Part shown: piece after piece, positions 17,854 to 26,309 of the stretch
Position numbering within the stretch: position 1 is the stretch's first letter
Layout of the letters: each line of letters begins with the position of its first letter
NCBI RefSeq assembly: GCF_026191725.2
Contig: NZ_CP120863.1
Span: 2,026,001-2,090,000, forward strand
DNA length: 64,000 nt
Direction: 5' to 3'
DNA from: Roseibium porphyridii
GTDB taxonomy: Bacteria > Pseudomonadota > Alphaproteobacteria > Rhizobiales > Stappiaceae
Notes under the pieces: generated by a model
Database searches by the model: none
What the model was told of the DNA's origin: nothing
Seen by the model: only the letters and a program-made list of their open reading frames with translations
Position numbers and translations under genes: made by a program

Positions 17854-17884
17854 ATAATTCGTTCTATTTTCTGGAACTAATTAT
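17854..17884. promoter_or_regulatory. 31-bp palindrome, LysR-type operator covering the lysR start codon
   Basis: Two 11-base arms (ATAATTCGTTC and GAACTAATTAT, 10 of 11 complementary) surround a 9-base centre. It contains the LysR-family T-N11-A core (TTC-N9-GAA). The right arm overlaps the ATG at 17883, so binding would block lysR expression, while the left part faces the dabBA promoter across an AT-rich stretch. Confidence 0.6.
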
Positions 17885-18767
17885 GTTGAACCTTCATCAC
17901 CTGAGATTGTTTCGGGCCGTTGCAAGGGAAGGAACACTGACGGGTGCTGCACGTGTCTTGAACCTTTCACAATCTGCGCTGTCGTCTCAGATCAAAACGC
18001 TCGAAGCTGCTCTTGGACATGATCTTTTTGAGCGGCGCGGGCGCGGCCTCCTGCTGACCGAGGCCGGAAGGATCGCGCTGGACCATGCGGACGCGATTTT
18101 TCGGACGGCTGAAGACCTGACGGCAACGCTTCGACATTCCGGTACGGAGCGCAAAGTCCTGAGGGTCGGTTCGCTGGCGACACTTTCGCGGAATTTCCAG
18201 ATCGGGTTTCTGAAGCCGATGATCCGGCGGCCGGATGTCGAAGTCGTCCTGAGGTCTGGCCCGCAAGGAGACCTCTTGAGGGCGCTTGAAGCGCTTTCGG
18301 CAGATGTTGTGCTGACCAATCTCGTTCCGGCCCGCGATGCCTCGAGCCCGTATCTTGTTCACACTCTGTCTGAACAGCCGGTCAGTCTGGTTGGCCCAAT
18401 TGGCCTGCCGGAGCTGGCGGAACGCCCTTGGACCGAGTTGCTTGCAACAGAACCCCTGATCCTGCCGACACCGGAGTCGGCTCTCAGGGCGTCGTTTGAT
18501 GCGCTACTGGTGCAGCTTGGGATCGTGCCAAAGATCGCAGCAGAAGCTGATGACATGGCGATGTTGCGTTTGCTTGCACGTGAGAATGCCGGTCTTGCTG
18601 TGATTCCGCCAATTGTTGTGAGGGATGAACTGGCAGCTGGCACCTTGATGGAACTTGGACGACTTGAGGGCATCAAGGAAGAGTTTTTTGCCGTGACGCT
18701 GCAAAGGCGGTTTCCAAACCCTCTCGTCGCTGATTTGTTGAAAACATTCAAGAATACCAATTCATGA
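17883..18767 (+). CDS. LysR-family transcriptional regulator (divergent from dabBA)
   Basis: 294 residues: winged HTH at 1-60 (LTGAARVLNLSQSALSSQIKTLE) and a two-lobe LysR effector domain. Its position 106 bases from the divergent dabB gene makes it the likely regulator of inorganic carbon uptake, by analogy with CbbR/CcmR-type regulators. Its start codon lies inside a palindrome suited to autorepression. There is no recognisable ribosome site apart from the AT-rich leader. Confidence 0.9.
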   Translation: MLNLHHLRLFRAVAREGTLTGAARVLNLSQSALSSQIKTLEAALGHDLFERRGRGLLLTEAGRIALDHADAIFRTAEDLTATLRHSGTERKVLRVGSLATLSRNFQIGFLKPMIRRPDVEVVLRSGPQGDLLRALEALSADVVLTNLVPARDASSPYLVHTLSEQPVSLVGPIGLPELAERPWTELLATEPLILPTPESALRASFDALLVQLGIVPKIAAEADDMAMLRLLARENAGLAVIPPIVVRDELAAGTLMELGRLEGIKEEFFAVTLQRRFPNPLVADLLKTFKNTNS

Positions 18768-18842
18768 CAACGCTTGATCTGCCAAAGAATGTTGGAAGGG
18801 CATCTGAAGCACAGGCGAGATCATCGCGCGGAAGGATAAAAA

Positions 18843-19169
18843 ATGCCCATGAAGGATGTTGCTTGGCGCCGGGTCACGTCTCGGAAAGAGTTTGTGGAGG
18901 CTTATGCGGACAAGGTGCTCGTCGGGGAAGAGCTGCGATTTACGATCCATTCGACTGGCAATATCTCCGGCCACGTGGATGGTCTTGAGCTGAACGGTGA
19001 GTGGTATTGGGAAGACGGATATTTTTGCAGGACCGCGACGCTGAATGGAGAAGCGCTGGAACTGGACTGTGAAATTATCGAGGGCTGTGGCAACCAAATG
19101 CGTTACACGAGGGAGAAGGGGCAGGGAGCGTCCTCTGTTGTTTCTCTTGAGCAGGATTTGGCTGAGTAG
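18843..19169 (+). CDS. Small conserved protein of unknown function
   Basis: 108 residues, no signal peptide or membrane segment. The pattern G-N-I-S-G...LNGEWYWEDGYFCRT...LDCEIIEGCGNQMRYTREKG suggests a small beta-rich fold; I associate it with a short alphaproteobacterial family sometimes misnamed dihydrodipicolinate reductase, but this is from memory. Two in-frame ATGs (18843, 18849) follow GGAAGGAT. It stands alone between lysR and the convergent oxidoreductase. Confidence 0.65.
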   Translation: MPMKDVAWRRVTSRKEFVEAYADKVLVGEELRFTIHSTGNISGHVDGLELNGEWYWEDGYFCRTATLNGEALELDCEIIEGCGNQMRYTREKGQGASSVVSLEQDLAE

Positions 19170-19328
19170 TTTCGTGGACGTGGACCAATAGACCGGAAGC
19201 CAAAGCCGGACAAAGCAGACTGTCGCACCTTGGATCAAATTGATTCCGAATGGGAGGGTGTTCACCTTACCGTCAAAGTAATTACGGCCAGAGTAGTTCA
19301 GGAACATTCGGAGCCCTTTTCGAGCGGA

Positions 19329-20528
19329 TCAACCGAACCGACTTAGCCAAATCGTGCAACGCTCGGCATCCCTCGCTTCATATGTTGCCAGAGCTTCTGC
19401 CGGAGTTTGATCGAAATGATCTTCCCTATCTTCTCCCAAGGCTGTCAAAAGCATTGAGTACCACGCGGTGATACCTCCGCGCGGCGGTTTGTCGAACACC
19501 GGAAACTCAGGATCGCCAGCTGTATCGCTTAACCATTCATTCGCAAGCGACGGGTTCAGCGCCATTGCACGAGCCAAGCTGACTGCATCGGCCGAGCCAT
19601 CCTGTAAGGCTTGCCGAGCCTGATCCCGGGTCTCAAATCCTCCTGTCAAAATGAGCGGCTTGGACGTGATTTTTTTGGCGCGTTTGGCGAAGTCTGTGAA
19701 ATAGGGTCCAGATGACGAGGTGCCATCAGAACTCGATTTAGCGCCTGGGAAATAAGTGCCGCCACTGATATCGATCAAATCGACCGACGTTTCGTCCAGT
19801 AGTCGCACAACTTCCAGCGCATCAACCGCAGAGATTCCACCTTCGAGCTTGTCGGTCGCGTTGATCCTTATGCCAATCGGAAAAGCCGGTCCAACAGCAT
19901 CTCGAACAGCGTCTATTACCTCACCGATGATGCGAAAACGTTTCTTGACGGAGCCGCCATAGGCGTCTGACCGATGGTTGAAAAGAGGGGAGAGAAACTG
20001 ACTGAATAAAAACCCATGACCGGCATGGATCATGACACCGTCAAACCCAGCATTTTGCGCAAGCTTGGCTGCTTGTGCGTAGGACATGGGAAGGTCACGG
20101 ATTTCTGCCAAGGACATGCCCTCGCATTTCAAACCTTCGACATCCAAGGGAGAGGGCCCTTTGGGGGTGCTGATCGGTTCATGAGCCAGCGCGCCTGCGT
20201 GACCAAGCTGTGGCCAGATATGTGCACCATTGGTTGATCCGCGTTTGGCCAGTGCCTTCATGGCGGTCAAGTCCACGCCTGCTGCCATAACGAGGTTGCC
20301 CGGCTTCTCCGGATAGTGCGGGCTCGTTTGGACTTCTCCGATCAGCGACAGAGCAGCACCGCCTTCCGCCCATCTTTCATACAGTCGGATTTGCGCTTTC
20401 GTTGGGTTTCCAGCCCCATCTCCTAGGGAGTCAGACATAGCTGACTTGATCAATCTGTTTTTCAATCGCACGCCACAGGGGAGGTCTAGTGGCAGCGCCA
20501 GCAGATTTGTTGCAGGTTGGATTTTCAT
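19329..20528 (-). CDS. NADH:flavin oxidoreductase, Old Yellow Enzyme family
   Basis: 399-residue FMN-dependent TIM-barrel reductase of the OYE group. HAGHGFLFSQFLSP (168-181) with the following RSDAYGGS is the classical active-site/FMN stretch, and LILTGGFETRDQAR marks the phosphate-binding end of the barrel. The start at 20528 follows GGAAAG. It lies just downstream of arsR on the same strand, behind its own copy of the ArsR palindrome. The protein probably reduces an electrophile such as an enone or nitro compound. Confidence 0.9.
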   Translation of the reverse strand: MKIQPATNLLALPLDLPCGVRLKNRLIKSAMSDSLGDGAGNPTKAQIRLYERWAEGGAALSLIGEVQTSPHYPEKPGNLVMAAGVDLTAMKALAKRGSTNGAHIWPQLGHAGALAHEPISTPKGPSPLDVEGLKCEGMSLAEIRDLPMSYAQAAKLAQNAGFDGVMIHAGHGFLFSQFLSPLFNHRSDAYGGSVKKRFRIIGEVIDAVRDAVGPAFPIGIRINATDKLEGGISAVDALEVVRLLDETSVDLIDISGGTYFPGAKSSSDGTSSSGPYFTDFAKRAKKITSKPLILTGGFETRDQARQALQDGSADAVSLARAMALNPSLANEWLSDTAGDPEFPVFDKPPRGGITAWYSMLLTALGEDREDHFDQTPAEALATYEARDAERCTIWLSRFG

Positions 20529-20539
20529 CTTATCTTTCC

Positions 20540-20555
20540 ATCGAAATATTTCGAT
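20540..20555. promoter_or_regulatory. Perfect 16-bp palindrome, ArsR operator upstream of the OYE gene
   Basis: ATCGAAATATTTCGAT is a perfect palindrome 12 bases upstream of the oxidoreductase start. The same site, with one change, lies beside the arsR start codon, which identifies it as the regulator's binding site. Confidence 0.75.
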
Positions 20556-20608
20556 ATACCGACTCGATTGAAGACGAGTCTGATTGGATCAAGATCGGCC
20601 TCTGTGCT

Positions 20609-20917
20609 TCAAGGCTTCGAAAGTTCGTCTTTGACTGCGGAGATGAATGCTTGAATATTTTCTTCGTTGCGCCGGTAGAACGTCCATTGTCCGTGGCGTT
20701 CTGCGACCACGAAACCCGCTTGTTTCAGCAGCCCCATATAATTTGAGATTGTGGACTGAGAGAGTTTTGCTTTCTCCTGAATATAGGCGACGCACACACC
20801 TTCCAGGTCTTCATGGCCCGGCAAAGCAGGCGGAAAGTTTGAGCGGTCCTTCAACCACTCTAGAATCCTGCGACGAACCGGATTGTTCAGGGCCGATATC
20901 GATTTTTCAATGTCCAT
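20609..20917 (-). CDS. ArsR-family winged-helix repressor
   Basis: 102 residues with the ArsR fold: NPVRRRILEWLKD (helix 1-2) and SQSTISNYMGLLKQAGFVVAERHGQWTFYRRN (recognition helix and wing). No ELCVCDLM-type metal box is present; Cys at 42 is the only candidate sensor residue, so the trigger may be a thiol-reactive compound (inference). No clear ribosome site precedes the ATG, and the operator lies 3 bases upstream, implying tight autorepression or a leaderless message. Confidence 0.9.
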   Translation of the reverse strand: MDIEKSISALNNPVRRRILEWLKDRSNFPPALPGHEDLEGVCVAYIQEKAKLSQSTISNYMGLLKQAGFVVAERHGQWTFYRRNEENIQAFISAVKDELSKP

Positions 20918-20919
20918 AA

Positions 20920-20935
20920 ATCGAAATATCTCGAT
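20920..20935. promoter_or_regulatory. Second ArsR operator, adjacent to the arsR start
   Basis: ATCGAAATATCTCGAT differs at one position from the perfect palindrome upstream of the OYE gene. It begins 3 bases from the arsR start codon. Two matching sites before the regulator and its neighbour indicate a small self-contained regulon. Confidence 0.75.
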
Positions 20936-21733
20936 GTATATATGTTGTCAAGACTCTAAAAATGACCAGGGTGGGCATTGGCGTTTTGAATTTAGACGGC
21001 AAGTTCGGCTGCGTTGCTGCCCAACACCGTCAATCGATTGGCTTTGGCAACTTTTCCGAAAAGTGGCAAACGATGTATATCGTTCATAGGGCGCGCTTTA
21101 GTTCTTTGAACTACATCAAATTTACTCTCTAATATTTTGATTGTAAGTAAATTTCAGACTGTCAAATAATGGTCAGCATTCGAAAGAAAGTCATTTAAAT
21201 AATTGTTTTATATAACTAAAGTTCTTCAAAAGTTGATTTCGTGCTGTGGTTAGTTTCTTCGAATTTACAGTCATTGCGGGTATTTTTACAATTTTTCAAG
21301 GTGATATTTTCGACCTATCAGGGAAAATACGTACTCGTCAGCCAAAGTGATTATATACCTAAGTATTGATATACGTAAGTAGGCCATACGTAAGTAGTCT
21401 TGTCTGACAGGTTCGTGCTGTTACTACACTGCGTTGCAGCAATCAGACACTTGCGCCGGCGAGGGTGCTACTTCGACCACAGCAACCGGACCCAGTCCGA
21501 TGCTGAGGTGCCGACCGCTCCGTCAGCGACAGGCTATTCCGGACGCCAAGTTTCTGAAATTGCAAACCGGCCGCGGCACCACGGGGTGCTCGCCGCAGCT
21601 GGGTGCCCGCTCATGGAAGTCGGGCGGGAGGATGGACCGCGACGGCAAAGCACTCTGCCGCGGGACAAGCGGAGCAGGTTGTGGCTGCAGCCACACCTCA
21701 AGGGACAACACGGGTTTAGGCGGAGGAGACATC
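20936..21733. other. 798-base intergenic control region between arsR and the symporter operon
   Basis: No convincing gene. The left half (to about 21360) is AT-rich and featureless apart from promoter-like DNA. Two 12-base direct repeats lie at 21371-21397, followed by a long GC-rich leader (about 21430-21720) containing hairpins such as the perfect palindrome GTGGCTGCAGCCAC (21681-21694) and CGGCA/TGCCG at about 21645-21662. The long structured 5' leader could carry post-transcriptional control. Open frames here have no ribosome sites and look non-coding. Confidence 0.5.
21371..21397. promoter_or_regulatory. Tandem 12-bp direct repeats, candidate activator site for the symporter operon
   Basis: ATACGTAAGTAG occurs twice with a 15-base period, and a weaker copy precedes it near 21354. 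They sit just upstream of a TTGTCT that could be a -35 element. Tandem half-sites with sub-two-turn spacing suggest a response-regulator-type activator; a CrbR/LuxR-family regulator is known to control this symporter family in other proteobacteria, but no such gene is in the window. Confidence 0.4.
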
Positions 21734-21994
21734 ATGTCCGACAACTCATCCAAAAACGGATATTGGGCAGCCAATATGCGTATCATTTCGATCAGCCTCG
21801 TTATCTGGGCGCTGGTCTCCTTCGGGTTCGGCATCTTGCTGCGGCCGCTCCTGAGCGGAATATCAGTAGGCGGCACCGATCTCGGCTTCTGGTTCGCTCA
21901 ACAGGGCTCCATCCTCGTCTTTCTGGCGATCATCTTCTTCTACGCATTCTGGATGAACAAGGTCGACCGTGAACACGGTGTGGACGAAGAATAA
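21734..21994 (+). CDS. Sodium/substrate symporter small subunit (DUF4212)
   Basis: 86-residue membrane protein with two helices (about 14-38 and 50-74) separated by a glycine-rich loop; the N-terminus has the family pattern YWAANMRI. DUF4212 proteins accompany the VC_2705-type SSS permease encoded next. The true start is the ATG at 21734 behind GGAGGAG (21722-21728); longer upstream reading is non-coding leader. Confidence 0.88.
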   Translation: MSDNSSKNGYWAANMRIISISLVIWALVSFGFGILLRPLLSGISVGGTDLGFWFAQQGSILVFLAIIFFYAFWMNKVDREHGVDEE

Positions 21995-22008
21995 GGGCGC
22001 CCGTACAA

Positions 22009-23796
22009 ATGGATCAGTTTACAATCAACTTGCTGTTTGTGGGCGGCTCTTTCGCGCTCTACATCGGCATCGCAGTTTGGGCCCGCGCGGGTTCGACGTC
22101 CGAGTTTTACGCCGCAGGCCGCGGTGTTCATCCTGTCACCAACGGTATGGCGACTGCCGCCGACTGGATGTCGGCCGCCTCGTTCATTTCGATGGCCGGC
22201 CTGATTGCCTTCACCGGTTATGACAATTCCACTTTTCTGATGGGTTGGACAGGTGGCTATGTGCTGCTGGCATTGCTGCTTGCGCCTTACTTGCGCAAAT
22301 TCGGCAAGTTCACGGTGTCTGAATTCATTGGAGACCGGTTCTACAGCCAGACAGCTCGCATCGTCGCAGTTATCTGTCTGATCGTTGCCTCGACCACTTA
22401 TGTTATCGGTCAGATGACCGGAGTAGGCGTTGCCTTTGGCCGATTCCTGGAAGTGGACAACACGACCGGTCTTTTGATCGGTGCCTGCGTCGTCTTCGCC
22501 TATGCGGTTTTCGGTGGCATGAAAGGCGTGACCTACACGCAGGTGGCGCAATATGTGGTTCTGATCACTGCCTATACCATTCCGGCGGTCTTCATTTCAT
22601 TGCAGCTGACAGGCAATCCGATCCCGGGTCTCGGCCTTTTTGGAGATGATGTTGCCAGCGGTGTACCGCTTCTGACGAAGCTGGATCAGGTGGTGACGGA
22701 TCTCGGTTTCAATTCCTATACGGCGCACCACTCCGATACGTTGAACATGGTGCTCTTCACCCTGTCGCTGATGATCGGTACTGCCGGGTTGCCGCATGTG
22801 ATCATGCGCTTCTTCACCGTGCCGAAGGTCTCCGACGCACGCTGGTCCGCCGGTTGGACGCTTGTGTTCATCGCGCTTCTTTATCTGACTGCTCCGGCTG
22901 TCGGTGCCATGGCGCGGCTCAACATCACGGAAATGATGTGGCCAAATGGCGGGATCAACGGGGGTGCTGTTGCGGTCGAAACGATTGCCGAGGATCCGAA
23001 GTACGACTGGATGGACACGTGGCAGAAAACCGGTCTTCTTGATTGGGAAGACAAGAACGGCGACGGCAAGATCCAGTATTACAACGACCAGAATGCCGAA
23101 ATGCAGGTGGTTGCGGAAGAAAAAGGCTGGGTTGGAAACGAGTTGACCAAGTTCAACCGTGATATCCTGGTTCTGGCGAACCCGGAGATCGCAAACCTAC
23201 CCAGCTGGGTGATCGGTCTGGTGGCCGCAGGTGGTCTGGCAGCAGCGCTCTCGACAGCGGCGGGGCTCTTGCTAGCGATATCGTCGGCGGTCAGTCATGA
23301 TCTCATCAAGGGGGCGATCAACCCGCAGATCTCGGAGCGGAAGGAACTGTTGTCTGCCCGAATTGCCATGGCGGTTGCGATTGTCGTCGCAACATATCTC
23401 GGGCTCAATCCGCCCGGCTTCGCAGCTCAGACGGTGGCGCTTGCCTTCGGACTGGCGGCGGCTTCCATCTTCCCTGCCTTGATGATGGGTATCTTCTCGA
23501 CCCGCATCAACAACACCGGTGCTGTGGCGGGCATGCTGGCAGGCCTTGTTGTGACCCTGGTCTATATCTTCCTGCACAAGGGTTGGTTGTTCATCCCCGA
23601 CACCAATTCCTTCTCGGACGCCGATCCGCTCCTTGGGCCGATCAAGTCAACGTCCTTTGGTGCAATCGGCGCGCTGGTCAACTTTGCAGTGGCATATGTT
23701 GTTTCCGGCATGTCCAAGGAAACGCCTCAGGAGATAAAAGATCTCGTCGAGAGCGTACGCGTGCCGCGGGGTGCGGGCGAAGCCCAGGCGCACTAA
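22009..23796 (+). CDS. Sodium:solute symporter, VC_2705 family (SSS)
   Basis: 595-residue permease with about 13 helices of the SSS superfamily, related to acetate/pyruvate permeases (ActP, MctP). The segment ADWMSAASFISMAGLIAFTGYD is the typical SSS helix pair near the substrate/sodium sites. A large hydrophilic loop (about residues 300-380) is characteristic of this subfamily. It follows the DUF4212 gene by 14 bases. Likely substrate is a short monocarboxylate, based on the family. Confidence 0.9.
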   Translation: MDQFTINLLFVGGSFALYIGIAVWARAGSTSEFYAAGRGVHPVTNGMATAADWMSAASFISMAGLIAFTGYDNSTFLMGWTGGYVLLALLLAPYLRKFGKFTVSEFIGDRFYSQTARIVAVICLIVASTTYVIGQMTGVGVAFGRFLEVDNTTGLLIGACVVFAYAVFGGMKGVTYTQVAQYVVLITAYTIPAVFISLQLTGNPIPGLGLFGDDVASGVPLLTKLDQVVTDLGFNSYTAHHSDTLNMVLFTLSLMIGTAGLPHVIMRFFTVPKVSDARWSAGWTLVFIALLYLTAPAVGAMARLNITEMMWPNGGINGGAVAVETIAEDPKYDWMDTWQKTGLLDWEDKNGDGKIQYYNDQNAEMQVVAEEKGWVGNELTKFNRDILVLANPEIANLPSWVIGLVAAGGLAAALSTAAGLLLAISSAVSHDLIKGAINPQISERKELLSARIAMAVAIVVATYLGLNPPGFAAQTVALAFGLAAASIFPALMMGIFSTRINNTGAVAGMLAGLVVTLVYIFLHKGWLFIPDTNSFSDADPLLGPIKSTSFGAIGALVNFAVAYVVSGMSKETPQEIKDLVESVRVPRGAGEAQAH

Positions 23797-23806
23797 GGCA
23801 GCCACA

Positions 23807-23835
23807 GAGGAGCCGAAATTCGGCTCCTCCTTTCT
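23807..23835 (+). terminator. Terminator-like hairpin after the symporter gene
   Basis: Arms GAGGAGCCGAA and TTCGGCTCCTC pair perfectly around one base, followed by CTTTCT. It lies 11 bases after the symporter stop and would partly separate the symporter from the downstream DUF294 gene. Confidence 0.65.
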
Positions 23836-23902
23836 CCCAGACCTGTCCTGTCCGTTCTTGAACGGGCAGGAACCTTGCGTTTCTCAGACAAGGCCGACTC
23901 AC

Positions 23903-25732
23903 ATGCCCCTGAAACCGGATCAGATCCTGCGGTTCCTGAAATCGGTCCATCCGTATGATGTGCTGCCGGAAACCGTGCTGGAGCAATTGTCCGGTCAGAT
24001 CGACGTGTGGAATTTGACTGCCAACAGCGTTGTTTACGATCTTGGCGACACACTGCGCGGCCTCTTCCTGATTTATGACGGGTCCGTTGAGGTTCGCGAC
24101 GAAAACGACGAACTCATAAGCCAACTGGGGTTACGCAACTCCTTCGGTGAACGGGGATTGCTGCTTGATGGTGTGGCCGTAACTTCTGCACGAACGAGCG
24201 AGGATACTCTCTTGCTGGTGTTGCCGCCGGCAGTGTTTAACGGCCTTATGGCGACCCATCCGCCTGTCTCGAAGTTCTTTGACAGGGCGCACAAGAAACA
24301 GACACGCGGCAATGAGTTGGCGACAACTCGAGCGGAAACGCTCATGACGAAAGACCCTCTCACGTGTCGACCTTCTGACAGCGCACGACTTGCAGCCAGA
24401 GAAATGCGCGACAACAGGGTGTCGTCCCTTTGCGTCACTGACACGGGCGAAACGCTTGTCGGTATCGTCACCATTCGTGACCTTGCTGGAAAAGTGCTCG
24501 CGGAAGGGTTGGATCCCGAGACGCCCGTCAGAAATATCATGACGGCCAACCCGGTGACGCTTCCAAAATCTGCAATCGGTTCGGACCTTTTGCATCTGAT
24601 GATGGAGCGAAAGATTGGTCATGTGCCGATTGTCGAGGGTGGGCGCCTTGCCGGAATTGTCACGCAGACGGATTTGACGACCTTTCAGGCGATAAGTTCC
24701 GCTGAGCTGGTCGGAGAGATTTCCCGCTGTGCCAATGCTGAAGAGATCTCCAGCGTTACGGCGCGCATACCGGCCTTACTGGTTCAGCTTGTCGCGGGCG
24801 GCAGTCGGCACGAGATTGTCACACGGCTCATTACAGATATAGCCGACACGGCAACGCGTCGGTTGTTGGCTCTAGCGGAAGACGAACTCGGCCCGCCGCC
24901 GGTACCATATCTTTGGCTTGCCTGCGGGTCGCAGGGACGCCAGGAGCAGACAGGCGTCAGCGACCAGGACAATTGCCTGTTTTTGTCCGATGACGTGAGC
25001 GACGATGACCGCAACGGCTATTTTGCTGATTTGGCGCGTCTGGTCTCAGACGGCCTCAACACTTGCGGATACGTCTACTGTCCGGGCGACATGATGGCGA
25101 CCAACCCGCGATGGTGTCAGCCTGTGCGTGTATGGAAGTCCTACTACGAGGGATGGATCGCCAAGCCCGACCCTGAAGCGCAGATGTTGAGTTCTGTCAT
25201 GTTCGATCTGCGACCGATTGGCGGAGACGCTTCCCTGTTTGAGGATTTGCAGGAAACGACTCTCAAAGTCGCGAGCGAAAATTCGATTTTTGTCGCTCAC
25301 ATGATCAGCAATTCCCTGAAACACATGCCGCCTTTAAATCTTCTGCGTGGGCTTGCAACGATCCGCTCAGGTGAGCACAAAAATGCGCTCGACCTGAAGC
25401 TCAACGGGGTTGTGCCGATCGTCGACCTTGCACGAATTTATGCATTGCGGGGACAAATCGGTGCTGTCAATACGAGGGCGCGGCTTGAAGAAGCGCGGCA
25501 AACGGGGCAGCTCAGTCAATCGGGTGCAGGGGATCTGTTGGATGCTTATGACCTGATCGCAGAGACCCGGTTGGAGCATCAATCCAACCTGATCAAGCAG
25601 GGACAAGCGCCGGACAACTTCTTACAACCGTCCAGCCTGTCCGATTTCGAACGGAGCCATCTCCGGGACGCCTTTGTCGTGGTGAAGACGATGCAGTCCG
25701 CCGTGGGGCACGGAAGAGGCATGCTAAGCTGA
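23903..25732 (+). CDS. cNMP-binding / CBS-pair / DUF294 putative nucleotidyltransferase
   Basis: 609 residues. Domains in order: cyclic-nucleotide-binding-like beta barrel (about 20-130), two CBS domains (about 150-275, MTKDPLTCRP and MTANPVTLPK), DUF294 nucleotidyltransferase-like domain (about 300-440, with GSQGRQEQTGVSDQDN as the GS...DxD active-site pattern), and DUF294 C-terminal substrate-binding domain. The start at 23903 follows AAGG and matches the family. This protein is commonly encoded next to DUF4212/SSS symporters, where it probably senses adenylates and modifies or regulates the transporter; its target is unproven. Confidence 0.88.
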   Translation: MPLKPDQILRFLKSVHPYDVLPETVLEQLSGQIDVWNLTANSVVYDLGDTLRGLFLIYDGSVEVRDENDELISQLGLRNSFGERGLLLDGVAVTSARTSEDTLLLVLPPAVFNGLMATHPPVSKFFDRAHKKQTRGNELATTRAETLMTKDPLTCRPSDSARLAAREMRDNRVSSLCVTDTGETLVGIVTIRDLAGKVLAEGLDPETPVRNIMTANPVTLPKSAIGSDLLHLMMERKIGHVPIVEGGRLAGIVTQTDLTTFQAISSAELVGEISRCANAEEISSVTARIPALLVQLVAGGSRHEIVTRLITDIADTATRRLLALAEDELGPPPVPYLWLACGSQGRQEQTGVSDQDNCLFLSDDVSDDDRNGYFADLARLVSDGLNTCGYVYCPGDMMATNPRWCQPVRVWKSYYEGWIAKPDPEAQMLSSVMFDLRPIGGDASLFEDLQETTLKVASENSIFVAHMISNSLKHMPPLNLLRGLATIRSGEHKNALDLKLNGVVPIVDLARIYALRGQIGAVNTRARLEEARQTGQLSQSGAGDLLDAYDLIAETRLEHQSNLIKQGQAPDNFLQPSSLSDFERSHLRDAFVVVKTMQSAVGHGRGMLS

Positions 25733-25787
25733 CAGATTACAAAGAGGCCGCTACAGCCAAGAACGCAGTGGCCCACGGGAGGAAGCC

Positions 25788-26309
25788 ATGTTTGTGGAAC
25801 TGATCGCGACGATCGTTGCAGGGGTAGCTGCCGCCGGTCTCGTGATGCTGCTGAACAGATTGCTAAAGGGACGTCTTCCACGCTGGTTTGCGCCTGTCGC
25901 TGCCGGTTTTGCGATGTTGGCAACAACCATTGCGAATGAATATGGTTGGTATCCTAGGGTCAAGGACTCGTTGCCGAAAGATGTCGTGGTTGCACAGACC
26001 GTTGAGAACACAGCGTTTTATCGACCATGGACATTTGTCTTTCCGTTTGTTGAGCGGTTCGTTGCCATAGACATGGCATCGGTTCGCACCCATCCGGCGC
26101 AACCAGCAGTCAGGCTGGCAGAAACCTATTTTTTCGGTCGATGGTCTCCAGTTAGCAAATTGCCTGTCGTTGCCGATTGCGTTGCCCTCAAGCGGGCCGC
26201 TCTGATGGATGGCGTGAGCTTTGAAGATGACGGGGCGATAAACGGCATCACCTGGACGCAAGTTGCAGCCGAAGACCCGATCGTTTCCACAGTCTGCAGG
26301 ACAGAGTGA
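25788..26309 (+). CDS. Membrane-anchored hypothetical protein in the symporter cluster
   Basis: 173 residues with two N-terminal hydrophobic segments (about 2-23 and 34-52) and a soluble remainder with two cysteines (near 128 and 170). GGGAGGAAGCC precedes the ATG. It overlaps the exonuclease gene by one base and is part of the recurrent symporter/DUF294/exonuclease neighbourhood. No function can be assigned. Confidence 0.75.
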   Translation: MFVELIATIVAGVAAAGLVMLLNRLLKGRLPRWFAPVAAGFAMLATTIANEYGWYPRVKDSLPKDVVVAQTVENTAFYRPWTFVFPFVERFVAIDMASVRTHPAQPAVRLAETYFFGRWSPVSKLPVVADCVALKRAALMDGVSFEDDGAINGITWTQVAAEDPIVSTVCRTE

